A stretch of 44,439 bases of DNA from Acidobacteriota bacterium (GCA_019241535.1 JAFAWX010000422.1:1-44439), one strand, 5' to 3'. Positions 10,933 to 19,929 are shown, numbered from the stretch's first letter. A program made the numbers and translations. Notes: generated from the sequence alone by a model not told the origin.

Positions 10933-11273
10933 GGCAAGAAAAAGAGGCGCACGAACCGCACCCCGGCCTCGAACTCTGCCTCTTGATTCTAGGGGTGGGC
11001 ATCAGGGGAGGTCAATCGAGTTGCAGGCCATCGATGTGCCGCGCAAAACGCGCGCGCCGGCCTGAAAGCGGTTGAAGCTCGCACGAGCGCGAACCCGCGA
11101 GACGGATGGACAAGGCGATGGTTGAACGGCTGCGGTTCTTGCCCGCAACTTTATTGGCATCCTGTGCGGCACAGCCCTCTGGATTTCAAAAACGGGGCCG
11201 CGCTGACTGATGAAAACGTCATCCCCAGAGGCGATTAATAAGTGAATCGCAATGGGTAAATCGGTGTCGATAG
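10933..11273. other. Intergenic stretch without visible gene
   Basis: I find no convincing ORF, RNA or repeat between fmdB and the nucleotidyltransferase gene. The fmdB promoter should lie in the left part, but I cannot pick it out reliably. Confidence 0.4.
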
Positions 11274-11741
11274 CTACTTGCCCGAATCTTCTCTCCGGGA
11301 CAACTGCTTCAATTGCTCCACATCGCCGGTGCGGCCGGTGGCCTGCTTGTTGGCGATTAGAAGATCCAGGGAGATGAAATGAACCGGAATATCGAAGATT
11401 GTGCCCTCCAGGCGTTTTTCCCAGGCGTCCGAAAACTCTATAGCCGTGATCTGGGTGAGAATATCGATGCGAACCGGAGCAACCCCGATCTGATAAGTCA
11501 GATCACGTTCGGTGAACGTTCTCGAAGTGATTTGATCGGATTCGAGGGGAGCTCCGAAGCTCCGAAGTGCTTCAAATACACGCGCTGAATTCTCGGTCGA
11601 ACTTTCGATCCAGATATCGAGATCTTTCGTGTAGTGCGGTTCGGTATATTTCATGACGGCATAACCGCCCACGATCAAGTAGCGCACCTCAAACTCGTTT
11701 AAGAGTCGTAGCAGTTCTTTGTAGTCTGGGCTTTCTGCCAT
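11274..11741 (-). CDS. AbiEii/DUF6036-like nucleotidyltransferase, possible toxin
   Basis: A 155-residue minimal nucleotidyltransferase. The visible fold signature is VGGYAVMKY near residue 24, followed by the metal-binding KDLDIWI (DxD near 40-42) and a third acidic residue in VRIDILT near 95, so the catalytic set looks complete. Proteins of this type include AbiEii-like toxins and stand-alone nucleotidyltransferases encoded beside a short partner. That arrangement is seen here: the 68-residue gene upstream overlaps this start by 53 bases on the same strand. The substrate cannot be told; a nucleotide-transfer toxin acting on tRNA or protein is an inference. Confidence 0.65.
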   Translation of the reverse strand: MAESPDYKELLRLLNEFEVRYLIVGGYAVMKYTEPHYTKDLDIWIESSTENSARVFEALRSFGAPLESDQITSRTFTERDLTYQIGVAPVRIDILTQITAIEFSDAWEKRLEGTIFDIPVHFISLDLLIANKQATGRTGDVEQLKQLSRREDSGK

Positions 11742-11895
11742 TTCTAACTTCCTCGGCTAATTCCACCATTTCCCAGGCTGCGGCAAAAATTGCTTCGTCG
11801 CCCTGTTCTTGCCAGAACTCAATATCGAAGCCGCGGTCGGGAAAGACACCCTTGACCAACCGGGTCTTCCAACTCGAATTACGAGAACTGTGCAT
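11689..11895 (-). CDS. Small partner protein of the nucleotidyltransferase
   Basis: A 68-residue protein with the core FPDRGFDIEFWQEQG, then AIFAAAWEMVELAEEVRNG and a PRLQRTATTLKR end. From memory, short proteins with this FW-QGDEAIFAAAW...RLQR pattern recur in many soil bacteria immediately upstream of nucleotidyltransferase-like genes; no domain name is certain. Its last 17 codons overlap the downstream gene in another frame, so translation is probably coupled and the two proteins probably act together, perhaps as antitoxin and toxin. The start is uncertain because no clear SD precedes the ATG at 11895. Confidence 0.55.
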   Translation of the reverse strand: MHSSRNSSWKTRLVKGVFPDRGFDIEFWQEQGDEAIFAAAWEMVELAEEVRNGRKPRLQRTATTLKRV

Positions 11896-12267
11896 CCTGG
11901 CTCTGCGGTTTTGCCACCATATTCATGATACATTCCGGTGTTTGCTCGTCTGGTTTCTGTTCTCCGACGGCGCGCATCCCCGATCCCCTGACAGGCGCGC
12001 GGATAATTTTTGTCGCCGTAAGAAGAACGATCCGCTCTTGCCGCTCTCTCGCAACGTTCGCCCGCGCGGGCCGTTCGAGCGGGCTCGGGATAGTCTTCAT
12101 GAACCAGCAGGCGCGGGCCGAAACGAAAAATCTTGCTCGACTGCGAAGTCGATTTGCATTAACCGGTTGGTACAGGGGAAACCATCCTCCAAAAAACGAA
12201 ATAAATAAATGCGAAAGAGTGAAGCTCGAAACGTCCTCTGATCTGCCATAGTGCTAAACTCCCGCGT
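11896..12267. other. Intergenic stretch without confident gene
   Basis: The region contains several open frames on both strands, the longest about 118 codons on the plus strand. They lack SD sites and family resemblance and look like chance frames in GC-rich DNA. It should contain the divergent start regions of the nucleotidyltransferase pair and rsmI. Confidence 0.4.
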
Positions 12268-13140
12268 ATGTTCGCGGCCGAGAGTCTGCTACCCGGGCTT
12301 TATCTGGTCGGGACGCCGATCGGGAATCTCGAAGATATCACCGTGCGCGCAATTCGCGTCCTGAAGCAGGCGGATTTGATTGCCTGCGAAGATACCCGCG
12401 AGACCCAAAAGCTGCTGAATCGTTACGCAATTGAAACCCGGACCGTCAGCTACCACGAGCACAACGAGGCGCTAAGGGCGACAGAACTGGTCGAGAAGCT
12501 TTCCCGCGGCATGCGCATTGCCCTGGTAACGGACGCCGGCATGCCGGCCGTTTCTGATCCGGGATTTCGCCTGGTCCGACTGGCACTCGAGCGCAGCCTG
12601 CGGGTGGTGCCGGTGCCTGGCCCTGTGGCCTTTGTGGCTGCCCTGGTTGCAAGTGGCCTGCCGGTCGATTGTTTCGCCTTCCGCGGCTTCCTGCCGCCGC
12701 GCCAGGGCGCCCGCCGCCAGGCGCTTGATGGAATACGCCATTCCCGCCAGACAGAAATCTTCTATGAAGCGCCGCAACGTTTGCGCGAAACCCTAGAAGA
12801 CGCCTTCGCGGTGTTCGGTCCCTATCGAAGCGTTGCCATTGCGCGCGAGCTGACCAAGGTTCATGAAGAGTTCTGGCGCGGTCCGCTGGCCGCCGTGCTC
12901 GAAACGGTCCGAAGGCGCGAGCAGGTGAAAGGAGAAATCACTCTGCTATTCGGACCCGAGGCGGGGTCGACGGCTGCTCTTCCGGGTGTTTCCGTTCGCG
13001 AGCGAGTTGAGGAGATCATGCGGGAGGAGCAACTCGAGGAAAAGGCGGCGCTGAAGAAGGCAGCCAAAGAGCGTGGGGTGTCAAAAAGCGCGATTTACCG
13101 GGAGTTGCAGCTTGAAAAACGGCAGTCCGCGAAAAAATGA
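12268..13140 (+). CDS. rsmI: 16S rRNA (cytidine1402-2'-O)-methyltransferase
   Basis: SAM-dependent enzyme that 2'-O-methylates C1402 in the decoding centre of 16S rRNA. The 290-residue protein shows the tetrapyrrole-methylase fold motifs LYLVGTPIGNLEDIT at the start, ACEDTRETQKLL, LVTDAGMPAVSDPG, VPGPVA, and the EAPQRLRETL and ARELTKVHEE blocks. The C-terminal ~45 residues are charged (EEQLEEKAALKKAAKE, then SKSAIYREL) and look like the helix-turn-helix-like tail common in RsmI. It converges on yqeY with an 11-base gap. Confidence 0.96.
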   Translation: MFAAESLLPGLYLVGTPIGNLEDITVRAIRVLKQADLIACEDTRETQKLLNRYAIETRTVSYHEHNEALRATELVEKLSRGMRIALVTDAGMPAVSDPGFRLVRLALERSLRVVPVPGPVAFVAALVASGLPVDCFAFRGFLPPRQGARRQALDGIRHSRQTEIFYEAPQRLRETLEDAFAVFGPYRSVAIARELTKVHEEFWRGPLAAVLETVRRREQVKGEITLLFGPEAGSTAALPGVSVRERVEEIMREEQLEEKAALKKAAKERGVSKSAIYRELQLEKRQSAKK

Positions 13141-13151
13141 CCGTCCTGCGC

Positions 13152-13610
13152 CTATTTTCCGGCAAGCTCCCGTTTGACCGTCTCGCTTACCACTTTCCCG
13201 TCGACCCGCATGCCCTGGGCGGAGAACCTCGCCATGGCGCTCTTCATTACCGTGCCCATGTCCTTCATTGTGGGAGAACCCATTTCCGCAATCACTGCTC
13301 TTACCCCGGCGCCGATTTCGGCCTCACTCGCCGCCTGCGGCAGATAACCCTCGATGATCGAGATTTCCGCAGCCTCTTTGTCCGCCATATGCTTGCGGCC
13401 GCCTTTGGTGAACTGCTCGACCGATTCCTTGCGCTGCTTGATCAAGGTCGCAAGCACCTGCTGGGCTTCTTTTTCGTCAAGGGGCGCCATTTTGTCGATC
13501 TCCCGATTCTTGAGCGCCGCCTTGACCATGCGCAGCGCGGACAGACGCGCCTCATCGCGCGACTTCATCGCCGTGGTGATGTCTCTCTGGATCTGGTCGA
13601 CAAGCCCCAT
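13152..13610 (-). CDS. GatB/YqeY domain protein
   Basis: A 152-residue protein made entirely of the YqeY domain: an N-terminal helical part with RDEARLSALRMVKAALKN, then IIEGYLPQAASEAEI and a MGTVMKSAMARF block. The same domain forms the tRNA-binding tail of GatB in the tRNA amidotransferase, but as a stand-alone protein its job is unclear. A tRNA-related role is inferred from the family only. It is divergent from the aminotransferase gene at 13720. Confidence 0.9.
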   Translation of the reverse strand: MGLVDQIQRDITTAMKSRDEARLSALRMVKAALKNREIDKMAPLDEKEAQQVLATLIKQRKESVEQFTKGGRKHMADKEAAEISIIEGYLPQAASEAEIGAGVRAVIAEMGSPTMKDMGTVMKSAMARFSAQGMRVDGKVVSETVKRELAGK

Positions 13611-13719
13611 GGGCGAATTATAAGGGGCGTGCGCCTCATCCGTGAAAGCAACCCGATCCGCGATACACTAATGGGTACTTTCCAGCTTCTAACCAAATTC
13701 ATTTATTAGGACTACTTGA

Positions 13720-14922
13720 ATGCTGCCAAAAAATCGTCTTTTTACTCCCGGTCCAACCCCCCTGCTTCCTGCCGCCCAGAACGCCATGGCCGCCTTCACG
13801 GCCCATCATCGTACCGCGGACTTCAAAGCCCTGTTCAGCCGCGTGATCACGGATCTAAGAGATTTCATCGGAACCTCGAATGACGTGCTGGTGATAGCCT
13901 CCTCCGGTACGGGCGTAATGGAAGGCGCGGTGTCGAATCTGACCTCTCCAGGCGACCCGGTGCTGGTCCTGACGGCGGGAAAATTCGGCGAGCGCTGGCG
14001 CGATCTAGCCAGGGCTTTCGGCTGTCGGGTCGAGGTGGTTGACAAGCCCTATGGGGATACTTTTTCCGTCGAGGAAGTCGCCGCAAAGCTTACAAGGGAC
14101 ACGCGTGTCGTCTACCTGCAGGCTACGGAGAGCTCGACGGGCACGCGCCATGACCTAAAGGGCATTGCCGAACTGGTTCGCCGGCGCGCCGACGACGCGC
14201 TCTTGGTCGTCGACGCCATTACCGGTTTGGGGACGACCGAGCTCGATGTGGATGGCTGGGGAATCGACGTGATCATCGGCGGATCGCAGAAAGCCTTGAT
14301 GATTCCGCCGGGCCTCGCCTACTGCGCTCTAAGCGAGCGTGCCTGGAAACGCATGGTGACGGCGACCAATCCCCGCTACTACTTCGATTTTCGCAAGGAG
14401 CGGAAAGCGGCGGCAAAAGGCGAGACGGCGTACACACCTGCGACCTCTCTGGTCGCCGCACTCGGCGCGGCTCTCGATTTTATCCGCCAGCTCGGCAACG
14501 GTGATCTTGCCGCAGGGCGGAAGCTCCTGGTGGATAACGCGGAACTGGCGGCGGAAATGACCCGTGCCGGTGTGGGAGCTCTCGGACTCGAGCTCTTCAG
14601 CGTCAGCCCGGCCGCGGCGCTCACCGCGGTCACCTCTCCTGCGGGCGTGGATTCGGGAAAAATCGTAAAGGAATTTCGTGATCGCTTTTCGGCGGTGGTG
14701 TCGAACGGCCAGGGGGAGATGAAAGGCAAGCTGTTCCGCATTGCCCATATCGGCTATTACGACTACCTCGACACCATCGGGATCCTGGGGGCGCTCGAGC
14801 ACGTTCTGGCGGCGGTGAGCAATCGGCCGGTAGAGTACGGATGCGCGCTGCGCGCAGCCCAGCAGGTATTTCAACGGTCGCGTACCCGGGAACTCGCCGA
14901 GATTGCGGGAGCAAAGAACTGA
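13720..14922 (+). CDS. Class V aminotransferase (alanine-glyoxylate / serine-pyruvate type)
   Basis: PLP-dependent aminotransferase of 400 residues. It begins with LFTPGPTPLLP and a TAHHRTADF segment typical of the alanine-glyoxylate/serine-pyruvate group. VVDAITGLGTTELDVDGWGID supplies the PLP-site Asp, and GSQKALMIPPGLA supplies the Schiff-base Lys near residue 194. The C-terminus extends about 25 residues past the usual end. It is followed 85 bases later by serA and shares its direction, so it probably acts on phosphohydroxypyruvate or serine in the serine pathway, standing in for a classical SerC. That assignment is inference from context; no serC is visible in the window. AGGA lies nine bases before the ATG. 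Confidence 0.88.
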   Translation: MLPKNRLFTPGPTPLLPAAQNAMAAFTAHHRTADFKALFSRVITDLRDFIGTSNDVLVIASSGTGVMEGAVSNLTSPGDPVLVLTAGKFGERWRDLARAFGCRVEVVDKPYGDTFSVEEVAAKLTRDTRVVYLQATESSTGTRHDLKGIAELVRRRADDALLVVDAITGLGTTELDVDGWGIDVIIGGSQKALMIPPGLAYCALSERAWKRMVTATNPRYYFDFRKERKAAAKGETAYTPATSLVAALGAALDFIRQLGNGDLAAGRKLLVDNAELAAEMTRAGVGALGLELFSVSPAAALTAVTSPAGVDSGKIVKEFRDRFSAVVSNGQGEMKGKLFRIAHIGYYDYLDTIGILGALEHVLAAVSNRPVEYGCALRAAQQVFQRSRTRELAEIAGAKN

Positions 14923-15007
14923 CGGTCGTGACTGCTTTCCGAATGACAAATTGACCATGACTGCACCCGAGCTGGCTGTGCCAGCTTCCTCAAGGGGATT
15001 GTTCACC

Positions 15008-16612
15008 ATGAAAATCGTCGTAGCTGAAAAAATGTCCCCGTCTGCGCTTAAGGTCCTGCGTCAGCCGGGCTGGACCGTGATTACCCCCGACCAATTGAAT
15101 GGAACCCTGGTCGAGGAACTTGCGGCGGCCGATGCGCTGCTGGTGCGCTCCGCCGTTCAGGTGGACGCGCGGCTGCTCGCCAATGCCTCCCGGCTCAGGG
15201 TGATTGGTCGTGCCGGTGTGGGTGTCGACAATATTGAGCTCGAGCCGGCAACGCGCAAAGGGATCGCGGTGATGAACACCCCGGGAGCGAATGCCGTGGC
15301 CGTGGCCGAGCACACCATGGGACTGATGTTGTCGATGGCGCGTTTCATCCCTCGCGCCGACCAGCAGATGCACGCCGGCAAATGGGAGAAAAAATCTCTC
15401 CAAGGAACCGAGCTTCGGGGCAAGACTCTGGGCATCGTCGGGCTCGGCAAAATCGGTCTCGAGGTGGCGAAGAGGAGCCGTGCATTTTCGATGGAGATCC
15501 TCGCGCACGATCCTTTTGTCTCGGCCGCCATTGCTAAGGAGAACGGCATCCGCCTGGCGCCGCTCGAAGAGATCTACGCCGCCGCCGATTATCTCACCCT
15601 CCATGTCGGCTTGACCCCGCAAACCGAAAATATGATCAACGCCGAGTCGTTGAAGAAGATGAAGCGCGGGGTGCGCCTGGTTAATTGTGCGCGCGGCGAA
15701 CTGATCGACGAGGCGGCTTTGCGGGCCGCGCTCGAGGAGGGGACGGTCGCCGCCGCGGCGCTCGATGTCTTTGCCGAGGAGCCGCCAAAGCATTCCCCGT
15801 TTGCGAAAATGGACAATGTCGTCCTAACCCCCCATATTGCCGGCTCGACTGCCGAAGCCCAGGAGGCTGTCGGCCAGCAGATCGCGCTCCAAGTGAAGGA
15901 GTACCTCGAGCAGGGCGTGATCCAGAACGCGGTAAACGTGCCCTCGGTCTCCCATGAGGAGTACCTCGCGCTTCAGCCTTATGTCGTGCTGGCCGAGCGG
16001 CTGGGATCTTTCCTGGTGCAGATCAGCGATGACAGTTCGCTGGAGGAAATCTCGATCGGGTACCGGGGGCACATCACGGAATGGAAGACGGAACTGATTC
16101 GCAACGCCGCCGTCAAGGGCATTTTAAACGTTGCCGTCGAGGAAAAAGCCAATCTGGTCAACGCCGCCAGCCTGGCCGCAGAGCGGGGTTTAAGGATAAA
16201 CGAGGAAAGCAAGCCGCGGGCCTCAACCGGCGGTGCCGGCAGCGTGCTCTCGCTTTCGATCCAGACGGAAAATGAAAGACATATGGTGAAGGGCGCGGTC
16301 CTGCGGGAGAACACACCGCGTCTTTTGCATGTCGACGGCATCGATGTGGAGGCTCCGCTCGAGCAGAACCTCATCTATATGCGCAATCAGGACGTGCCCG
16401 GCGTCATCGGAAGGGTGGGCACGATTCTGGGTAAGCATGGAATCAACATCGCTAATTTTTCCCTGGGGCGCCGCGCAGGCGCGCCGTCGCCGGCGCTCGC
16501 GCGGCAGGCCATTGCCGTCGTGCAGGTCGACGGCACGGTGCCCGAGGCCGTAGTCGGCGAACTGCGGAAGGTGCCGGCGATCGAGCAGGCGAAATCCGTT
16601 CGGCTCAACTAG
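15008..16612 (+). CDS. serA: D-3-phosphoglycerate dehydrogenase
   Basis: Catalyses the first step of serine synthesis, NAD-dependent oxidation of 3-phosphoglycerate. The 534-residue protein is the long type. The substrate and NAD-binding domains (about 1-315) contain GRAGVGVDNIE, GIVGLGKIGLEVAKR, NCARGELIDEAAL and LTPHIAGSTAEAQ with the catalytic His. The intervening ASB domain spans about 320-450, and a C-terminal ACT domain starts near IYMRNQDVPGVIGRVGTILG. The ACT domain suggests allosteric control, possibly by serine. I chose the ATG at 15008, with AGGGG about nine bases upstream; upstream open frame to 14903 overlaps the aminotransferase gene. Confidence 0.96.
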   Translation: MKIVVAEKMSPSALKVLRQPGWTVITPDQLNGTLVEELAAADALLVRSAVQVDARLLANASRLRVIGRAGVGVDNIELEPATRKGIAVMNTPGANAVAVAEHTMGLMLSMARFIPRADQQMHAGKWEKKSLQGTELRGKTLGIVGLGKIGLEVAKRSRAFSMEILAHDPFVSAAIAKENGIRLAPLEEIYAAADYLTLHVGLTPQTENMINAESLKKMKRGVRLVNCARGELIDEAALRAALEEGTVAAAALDVFAEEPPKHSPFAKMDNVVLTPHIAGSTAEAQEAVGQQIALQVKEYLEQGVIQNAVNVPSVSHEEYLALQPYVVLAERLGSFLVQISDDSSLEEISIGYRGHITEWKTELIRNAAVKGILNVAVEEKANLVNAASLAAERGLRINEESKPRASTGGAGSVLSLSIQTENERHMVKGAVLRENTPRLLHVDGIDVEAPLEQNLIYMRNQDVPGVIGRVGTILGKHGINIANFSLGRRAGAPSPALARQAIAVVQVDGTVPEAVVGELRKVPAIEQAKSVRLN

Positions 16613-16645
16613 CACCGCGCTTGAATTTGGTGGGAAGAAAAAAGG

Positions 16646-17257
16646 ATGAAAGCGGCTGCGCTGGTCCTTAGCGTCTTGGCACTCACTTCCTGGGCGGGCG
16701 CGCAGGAGGAGCATTTTGCCGTCCGGGTGTCGGCCGCGGGCGTCTTCAACCGTACCGCAAACTCGAACGACGGCACCGTCACCCTGAAACCCACCAGTTC
16801 GCTTGCGTTCGTCGGCGGTCTGCGCTTCCGCTTCACGCCCAGGCAGAGCCTGGAGATCAATATCGGCCGCACCCACAATTCCCAGCTATTTACGGTGGCT
16901 CCCAACACGTTCCGCATTACGACGGGAGTGGCGGAGTATACGGGGGCTTACGTGCTAAGCCCGTTTTCCGGAAAGCGCTGGGAAGCGTTCATTTTCGGCG
17001 GGGCGGGAGCGTTGCGCTTCCGGCCGAATACGACTTACATTGACGGCTTCCAGGCGTCTTTCGGAGCTGCCTCCGAGACCGCGCTGGCTTTTCTCTACGG
17101 GGTTGGAGCCATGTATCAGGTCATCGGACCGCTCGGCCTCCGACTCGAGTATCGCGGACTGATTTATAAGGAGCCGGATTTTAAGATTCCGCGGCTGCTC
17201 ACCGCAGCCCATGGGCACATGGCCGAGCCCGCGCTCGGAATTGTCTTCAGGTTCTGA
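16646..17257 (+). CDS. Secreted outer-membrane beta-barrel protein of unknown role
   Basis: A 203-residue protein with a signal peptide (KAAALVLSVLALTSWAGAQ, cut before EEH). Alternating strands follow, such as LAFVGGLRFRF, SLEINIGRTH, EAFIFGGAGALRF and LGLRLEYRGLIY, and the chain ends in IVFRF. An aromatic terminal residue after alternating hydrophobics is the outer-membrane assembly signal. Length and pattern fit an eight-stranded OmpA/OmpX-like barrel. No function can be assigned. It follows serA by 33 bases, but the roles look unrelated. Confidence 0.75.
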   Translation: MKAAALVLSVLALTSWAGAQEEHFAVRVSAAGVFNRTANSNDGTVTLKPTSSLAFVGGLRFRFTPRQSLEINIGRTHNSQLFTVAPNTFRITTGVAEYTGAYVLSPFSGKRWEAFIFGGAGALRFRPNTTYIDGFQASFGAASETALAFLYGVGAMYQVIGPLGLRLEYRGLIYKEPDFKIPRLLTAAHGHMAEPALGIVFRF

Positions 17258-17266
17258 TTCACGGAT

Positions 17267-18385
17267 TCACGATTCCAGGGCAGCCTTGCGCAGCTTGCGG
17301 GTTTCGGCCAGCAGCGCCATCGAGTGCATCAGGTTCTGCAGAGTAACAATGCCAACCAGTTGCTGGTTTTCAACCACCGGCAGGATGCTCGAGTTCCGGG
17401 CGCTTAGCTTGCGAAAAGCCGAAGCCAGGGTCTCGGACTTTGAGGCCACGTCGAAGATGCGGTTCATCACCGCCTGCACGTAGCCATTGCCTTCGCTGCG
17501 CAGCGTTTGCAGAATCTTCTGCTTCGAGACCACCCCGACCATATCGGCGCCGCGGATGACAGGGAAGTCGTCCTGAAGGCAGTGGACCGCCTTTTCCAGC
17601 GCGTCTTCCAGAGTGTCGGCGGGCGAGAGGATAGTGAAATCGGTCAGCATGATGTCTTCAAGCCGCACCGTCTCGAGCACCGACTGAAAGACGGCGGACC
17701 GGTCCTCCATCTGGGCGGCGATGAACAGGAATGCGCCAATGACAAAAAACCAGGCGTTCCAGACGCCGGCGATGAAGAAGGCGATGGCGAAGCCACGCCC
17801 GATGCTGACTGCCCGCCGCGTCGCACTAACCGGATCCATGCGGCGGCTGAAAACCGCGCGCAGCACCCGTCCGCCATCCATCGGATAGGCGGGCAGCAGA
17901 TTAAACAGGCCCAGCCACAGATTCACCCACACCAGGCTGTGGGGAAGATTTTCCGAGTTGACGTAAGGATCGGTCCAAAGCGGCGATTGCGGCATGGCTA
18001 AGCCGACGGCGAGGGCGGCGAGACCGGCAATGAGAAAGTTCACTACCGGGCCGGCCGTGGCGATACTGACATCCCGCCTCCAGTCAGCAGTCATAGCCGG
18101 CTGGGCCTCGTCAAAGATCGTGATTCCTCCGATGGGGAGAAGCACGATTGCGCGCGGCGTCACTCCGGAGTGCCTGCCGATCAGGGCATGGCCGAGTTCG
18201 TGCACCACGACGGAGGCAAAGATAATAGCCACCAGAACTGTGCCGCGAACCGGATTGCTGACCGCGAGGTGGGGTCCGTGCTGGCTGAGGCCCACAAAGA
18301 CCAGCAGGAACAGGAACGAGACGTGGATCCGGATCTCGACCCCGAAGATCCGGCCGGCAGGAATGGTCCAGTTTCTCATCCTCAT
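17267..18385 (-). CDS. Site-2-type intramembrane metalloprotease with two CBS domains
   Basis: A 372-residue M50-family membrane protease. The zinc motif HELGH sits in a hydrophobic helix near residue 64, and the second ligand lies in LLPAYPMDGGRVL near 175. About six transmembrane segments fill the first 220 residues. Two CBS motifs follow (about 245-300 and 310-365), which in other proteins sense adenine nucleotides. Such S2P-CBS proteins cleave membrane-bound substrates, but the target here is unknown. ATG codons at 18385 and 18379 are both possible. It is convergent with the barrel gene and divergent from rsmD. Confidence 0.9.
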   Translation of the reverse strand: MRMRNWTIPAGRIFGVEIRIHVSFLFLLVFVGLSQHGPHLAVSNPVRGTVLVAIIFASVVVHELGHALIGRHSGVTPRAIVLLPIGGITIFDEAQPAMTADWRRDVSIATAGPVVNFLIAGLAALAVGLAMPQSPLWTDPYVNSENLPHSLVWVNLWLGLFNLLPAYPMDGGRVLRAVFSRRMDPVSATRRAVSIGRGFAIAFFIAGVWNAWFFVIGAFLFIAAQMEDRSAVFQSVLETVRLEDIMLTDFTILSPADTLEDALEKAVHCLQDDFPVIRGADMVGVVSKQKILQTLRSEGNGYVQAVMNRIFDVASKSETLASAFRKLSARNSSILPVVENQQLVGIVTLQNLMHSMALLAETRKLRKAALES

Positions 18386-18492
18386 CAATCTCAGCGTTAC
18401 CCTTCTAATCTTATACCGTTATACGGGCGGCCCGAGTTGCAGCTGCGGGGAAGACGCGTACGGCAACGCAGGTCGAGAATTGCTGGTCTAGA

Positions 18493-19059
18493 GTGAGAGT
18501 CATTGCCGGAAAGTTTCGCAGCAGGCGTTTGCTGTCGCCCGCCGGGGCCGACATCCGTCCCACCTCGGACCGACTGCGCGAGAGCCTGTTTGACATTCTC
18601 GCGGCGGGGACGCCGCCGCTTGCAGGCTCGGTGTGGCTGGACTTGTTTGCCGGAACCGGCGCCGTGGGCATTGAGGCGATCAGCCGCGGCGCGGCCATGG
18701 TTTATTTCGTTGAAGCCCGCCAGTCCGCGGCCGTGCTGGTGGCGGAGAATCTTCGCTCGCTCGGGATCCAGGACGGCTACGAAATCCTCCGACGGCCGAG
18801 CGGGATGGCGATACGGCAACTCGAGCGGCGGCGTATCCGTCCGGATTTTGTTTTTCTCGATCCGCCCTATGGCCTGCACGATGTCTACCGGGAGAGCTTG
18901 GGTGAGCTGGGCGAGTCGGGGCTGGGCGGACGTGCCCTGGTGGTTGCCGAGCACGAAAAGCGATTTGACCCCGGCGACAGGTTTGGAAGACTTCGACGAA
19001 CCAGGAAATTGCTGCAGGGGGACGCGGCCTTGAGTTTTTACCGGCAAGCGGGCGACTGA
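18493..19059 (+). CDS. rsmD: 16S rRNA (guanine966-N2)-methyltransferase RsmD
   Basis: SAM-dependent enzyme that methylates G966 of 16S rRNA in the P-site region. The 188-residue protein starts with GTG and shows RVIAGKFRSRRL, then RPTSDRLRESLFDIL. The SAM-site DLFAGTGAVGIEA follows, and the catalytic DPPYG comes near residue 122. All are diagnostic of RsmD. The neighbour often seen with RsmD, coaD, is not present; an unknown gene converges on it instead. Confidence 0.95.
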   Translation: MRVIAGKFRSRRLLSPAGADIRPTSDRLRESLFDILAAGTPPLAGSVWLDLFAGTGAVGIEAISRGAAMVYFVEARQSAAVLVAENLRSLGIQDGYEILRRPSGMAIRQLERRRIRPDFVFLDPPYGLHDVYRESLGELGESGLGGRALVVAEHEKRFDPGDRFGRLRRTRKLLQGDAALSFYRQAGD

Positions 19060-19063
19060 AGCG

Positions 19064-19615
19064 CTACATCAGCAGCTCAGGCGTGCGTTCGACGATCGGA
19101 TGCTGCAGTTCAGCGAGCTCGTTCTTTACCCGGTTCAGTCCATAGACGCACTGCTCAAAGTGGTCCGAAAGACGCTCGAAGAGTGGGGCCACTTTGGTGT
19201 ATTCGAACCATTCGAACTTGGAGACGATGTAGTAACTCTCTTTGCCAGCTTTCATCCAGTCGACGAAGCTTTCGAGCCGATTACGCCGCAGGCGGAGGTG
19301 GTTGATGCTCTCGGGAAACATCCCGGTAAAAAACAGCGTGTAGTCACCAATGTGTTTGCGAACTTCCCGCTCGCGGTCAAACGACGGGGCGCGGCCGTAA
19401 ATTGGATTTGATTCGAGCAACATCTCACCCACGTCGGTGATCGGCTTGCCCACGGCGTTGCGCAGCTTGAACAGCTGCTCGACATCGCAGAATTCGGTCA
19501 ACAGATGGGCTACGTACCCTACTAGTTCTGGATCGCGAATCCCGATCTCCTCGGCGTAATGACGTCCCACCAGCTCTACAAAGAACTTTTCCAGAGGATG
19601 ATTGTCAGGAATCAT
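19064..19615 (-). CDS. Conserved-looking protein of unknown function
   Basis: A 183-residue, probably cytosolic protein without signal peptide or membrane segment. It is mostly helical and rich in aromatic residues: ELVGRHYAEEIGI near 12, YVAHLLTEFCDVEQLFKL near 33, and a Tyr/Phe/Trp-dense part near 130 (ESYYIVSKFEWFEY). I do not recognise a family. Even amino-acid composition and a good SD (GGGGGGCGG before ATG 19615) argue that it is a real gene. The ATG at 19630 lacks such a site. It converges on rsmD with a four-base gap. Confidence 0.72.
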   Translation of the reverse strand: MIPDNHPLEKFFVELVGRHYAEEIGIRDPELVGYVAHLLTEFCDVEQLFKLRNAVGKPITDVGEMLLESNPIYGRAPSFDREREVRKHIGDYTLFFTGMFPESINHLRLRRNRLESFVDWMKAGKESYYIVSKFEWFEYTKVAPLFERLSDHFEQCVYGLNRVKNELAELQHPIVERTPELLM

Positions 19616-19929
19616 TTGCCGCCCCCCCATTCGCGCTCTGATGCGCCCATTGCGCGATTTCTTAACTCAGCTCACAAGCAAATTCAAGTCACTTTCGTAA
19701 GTCCGAAGCTCGCGTTTGTTACGGTTATTAGAACCCTCATCTTCTTTGAAGGTTTCATTGCCAACATTGTTGGCACACCAGCTATGTTGCTGCCAGTCAC
19801 ACGCGCGTCCGGCAAGTGCAAGTGTCGCCTTGCGATGGAAACACCCGGGGTACAATCAATCCTCTATGAGAGCCGTGCGCCGCCCTGTATTTCGAGCGGT
19901 GGGTTTTTCGGGGAGGAGAAATAAAACCG

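Noticed and set aside
11879-12100. 73-codon minus-strand ORF upstream of the nucleotidyltransferase pair
   Set aside because: No SD, overlaps the partner gene start region, and no family resemblance.
13137-13709. 190-codon plus-strand frame after rsmI
   Set aside because: It is antisense to yqeY, which has clear family motifs.
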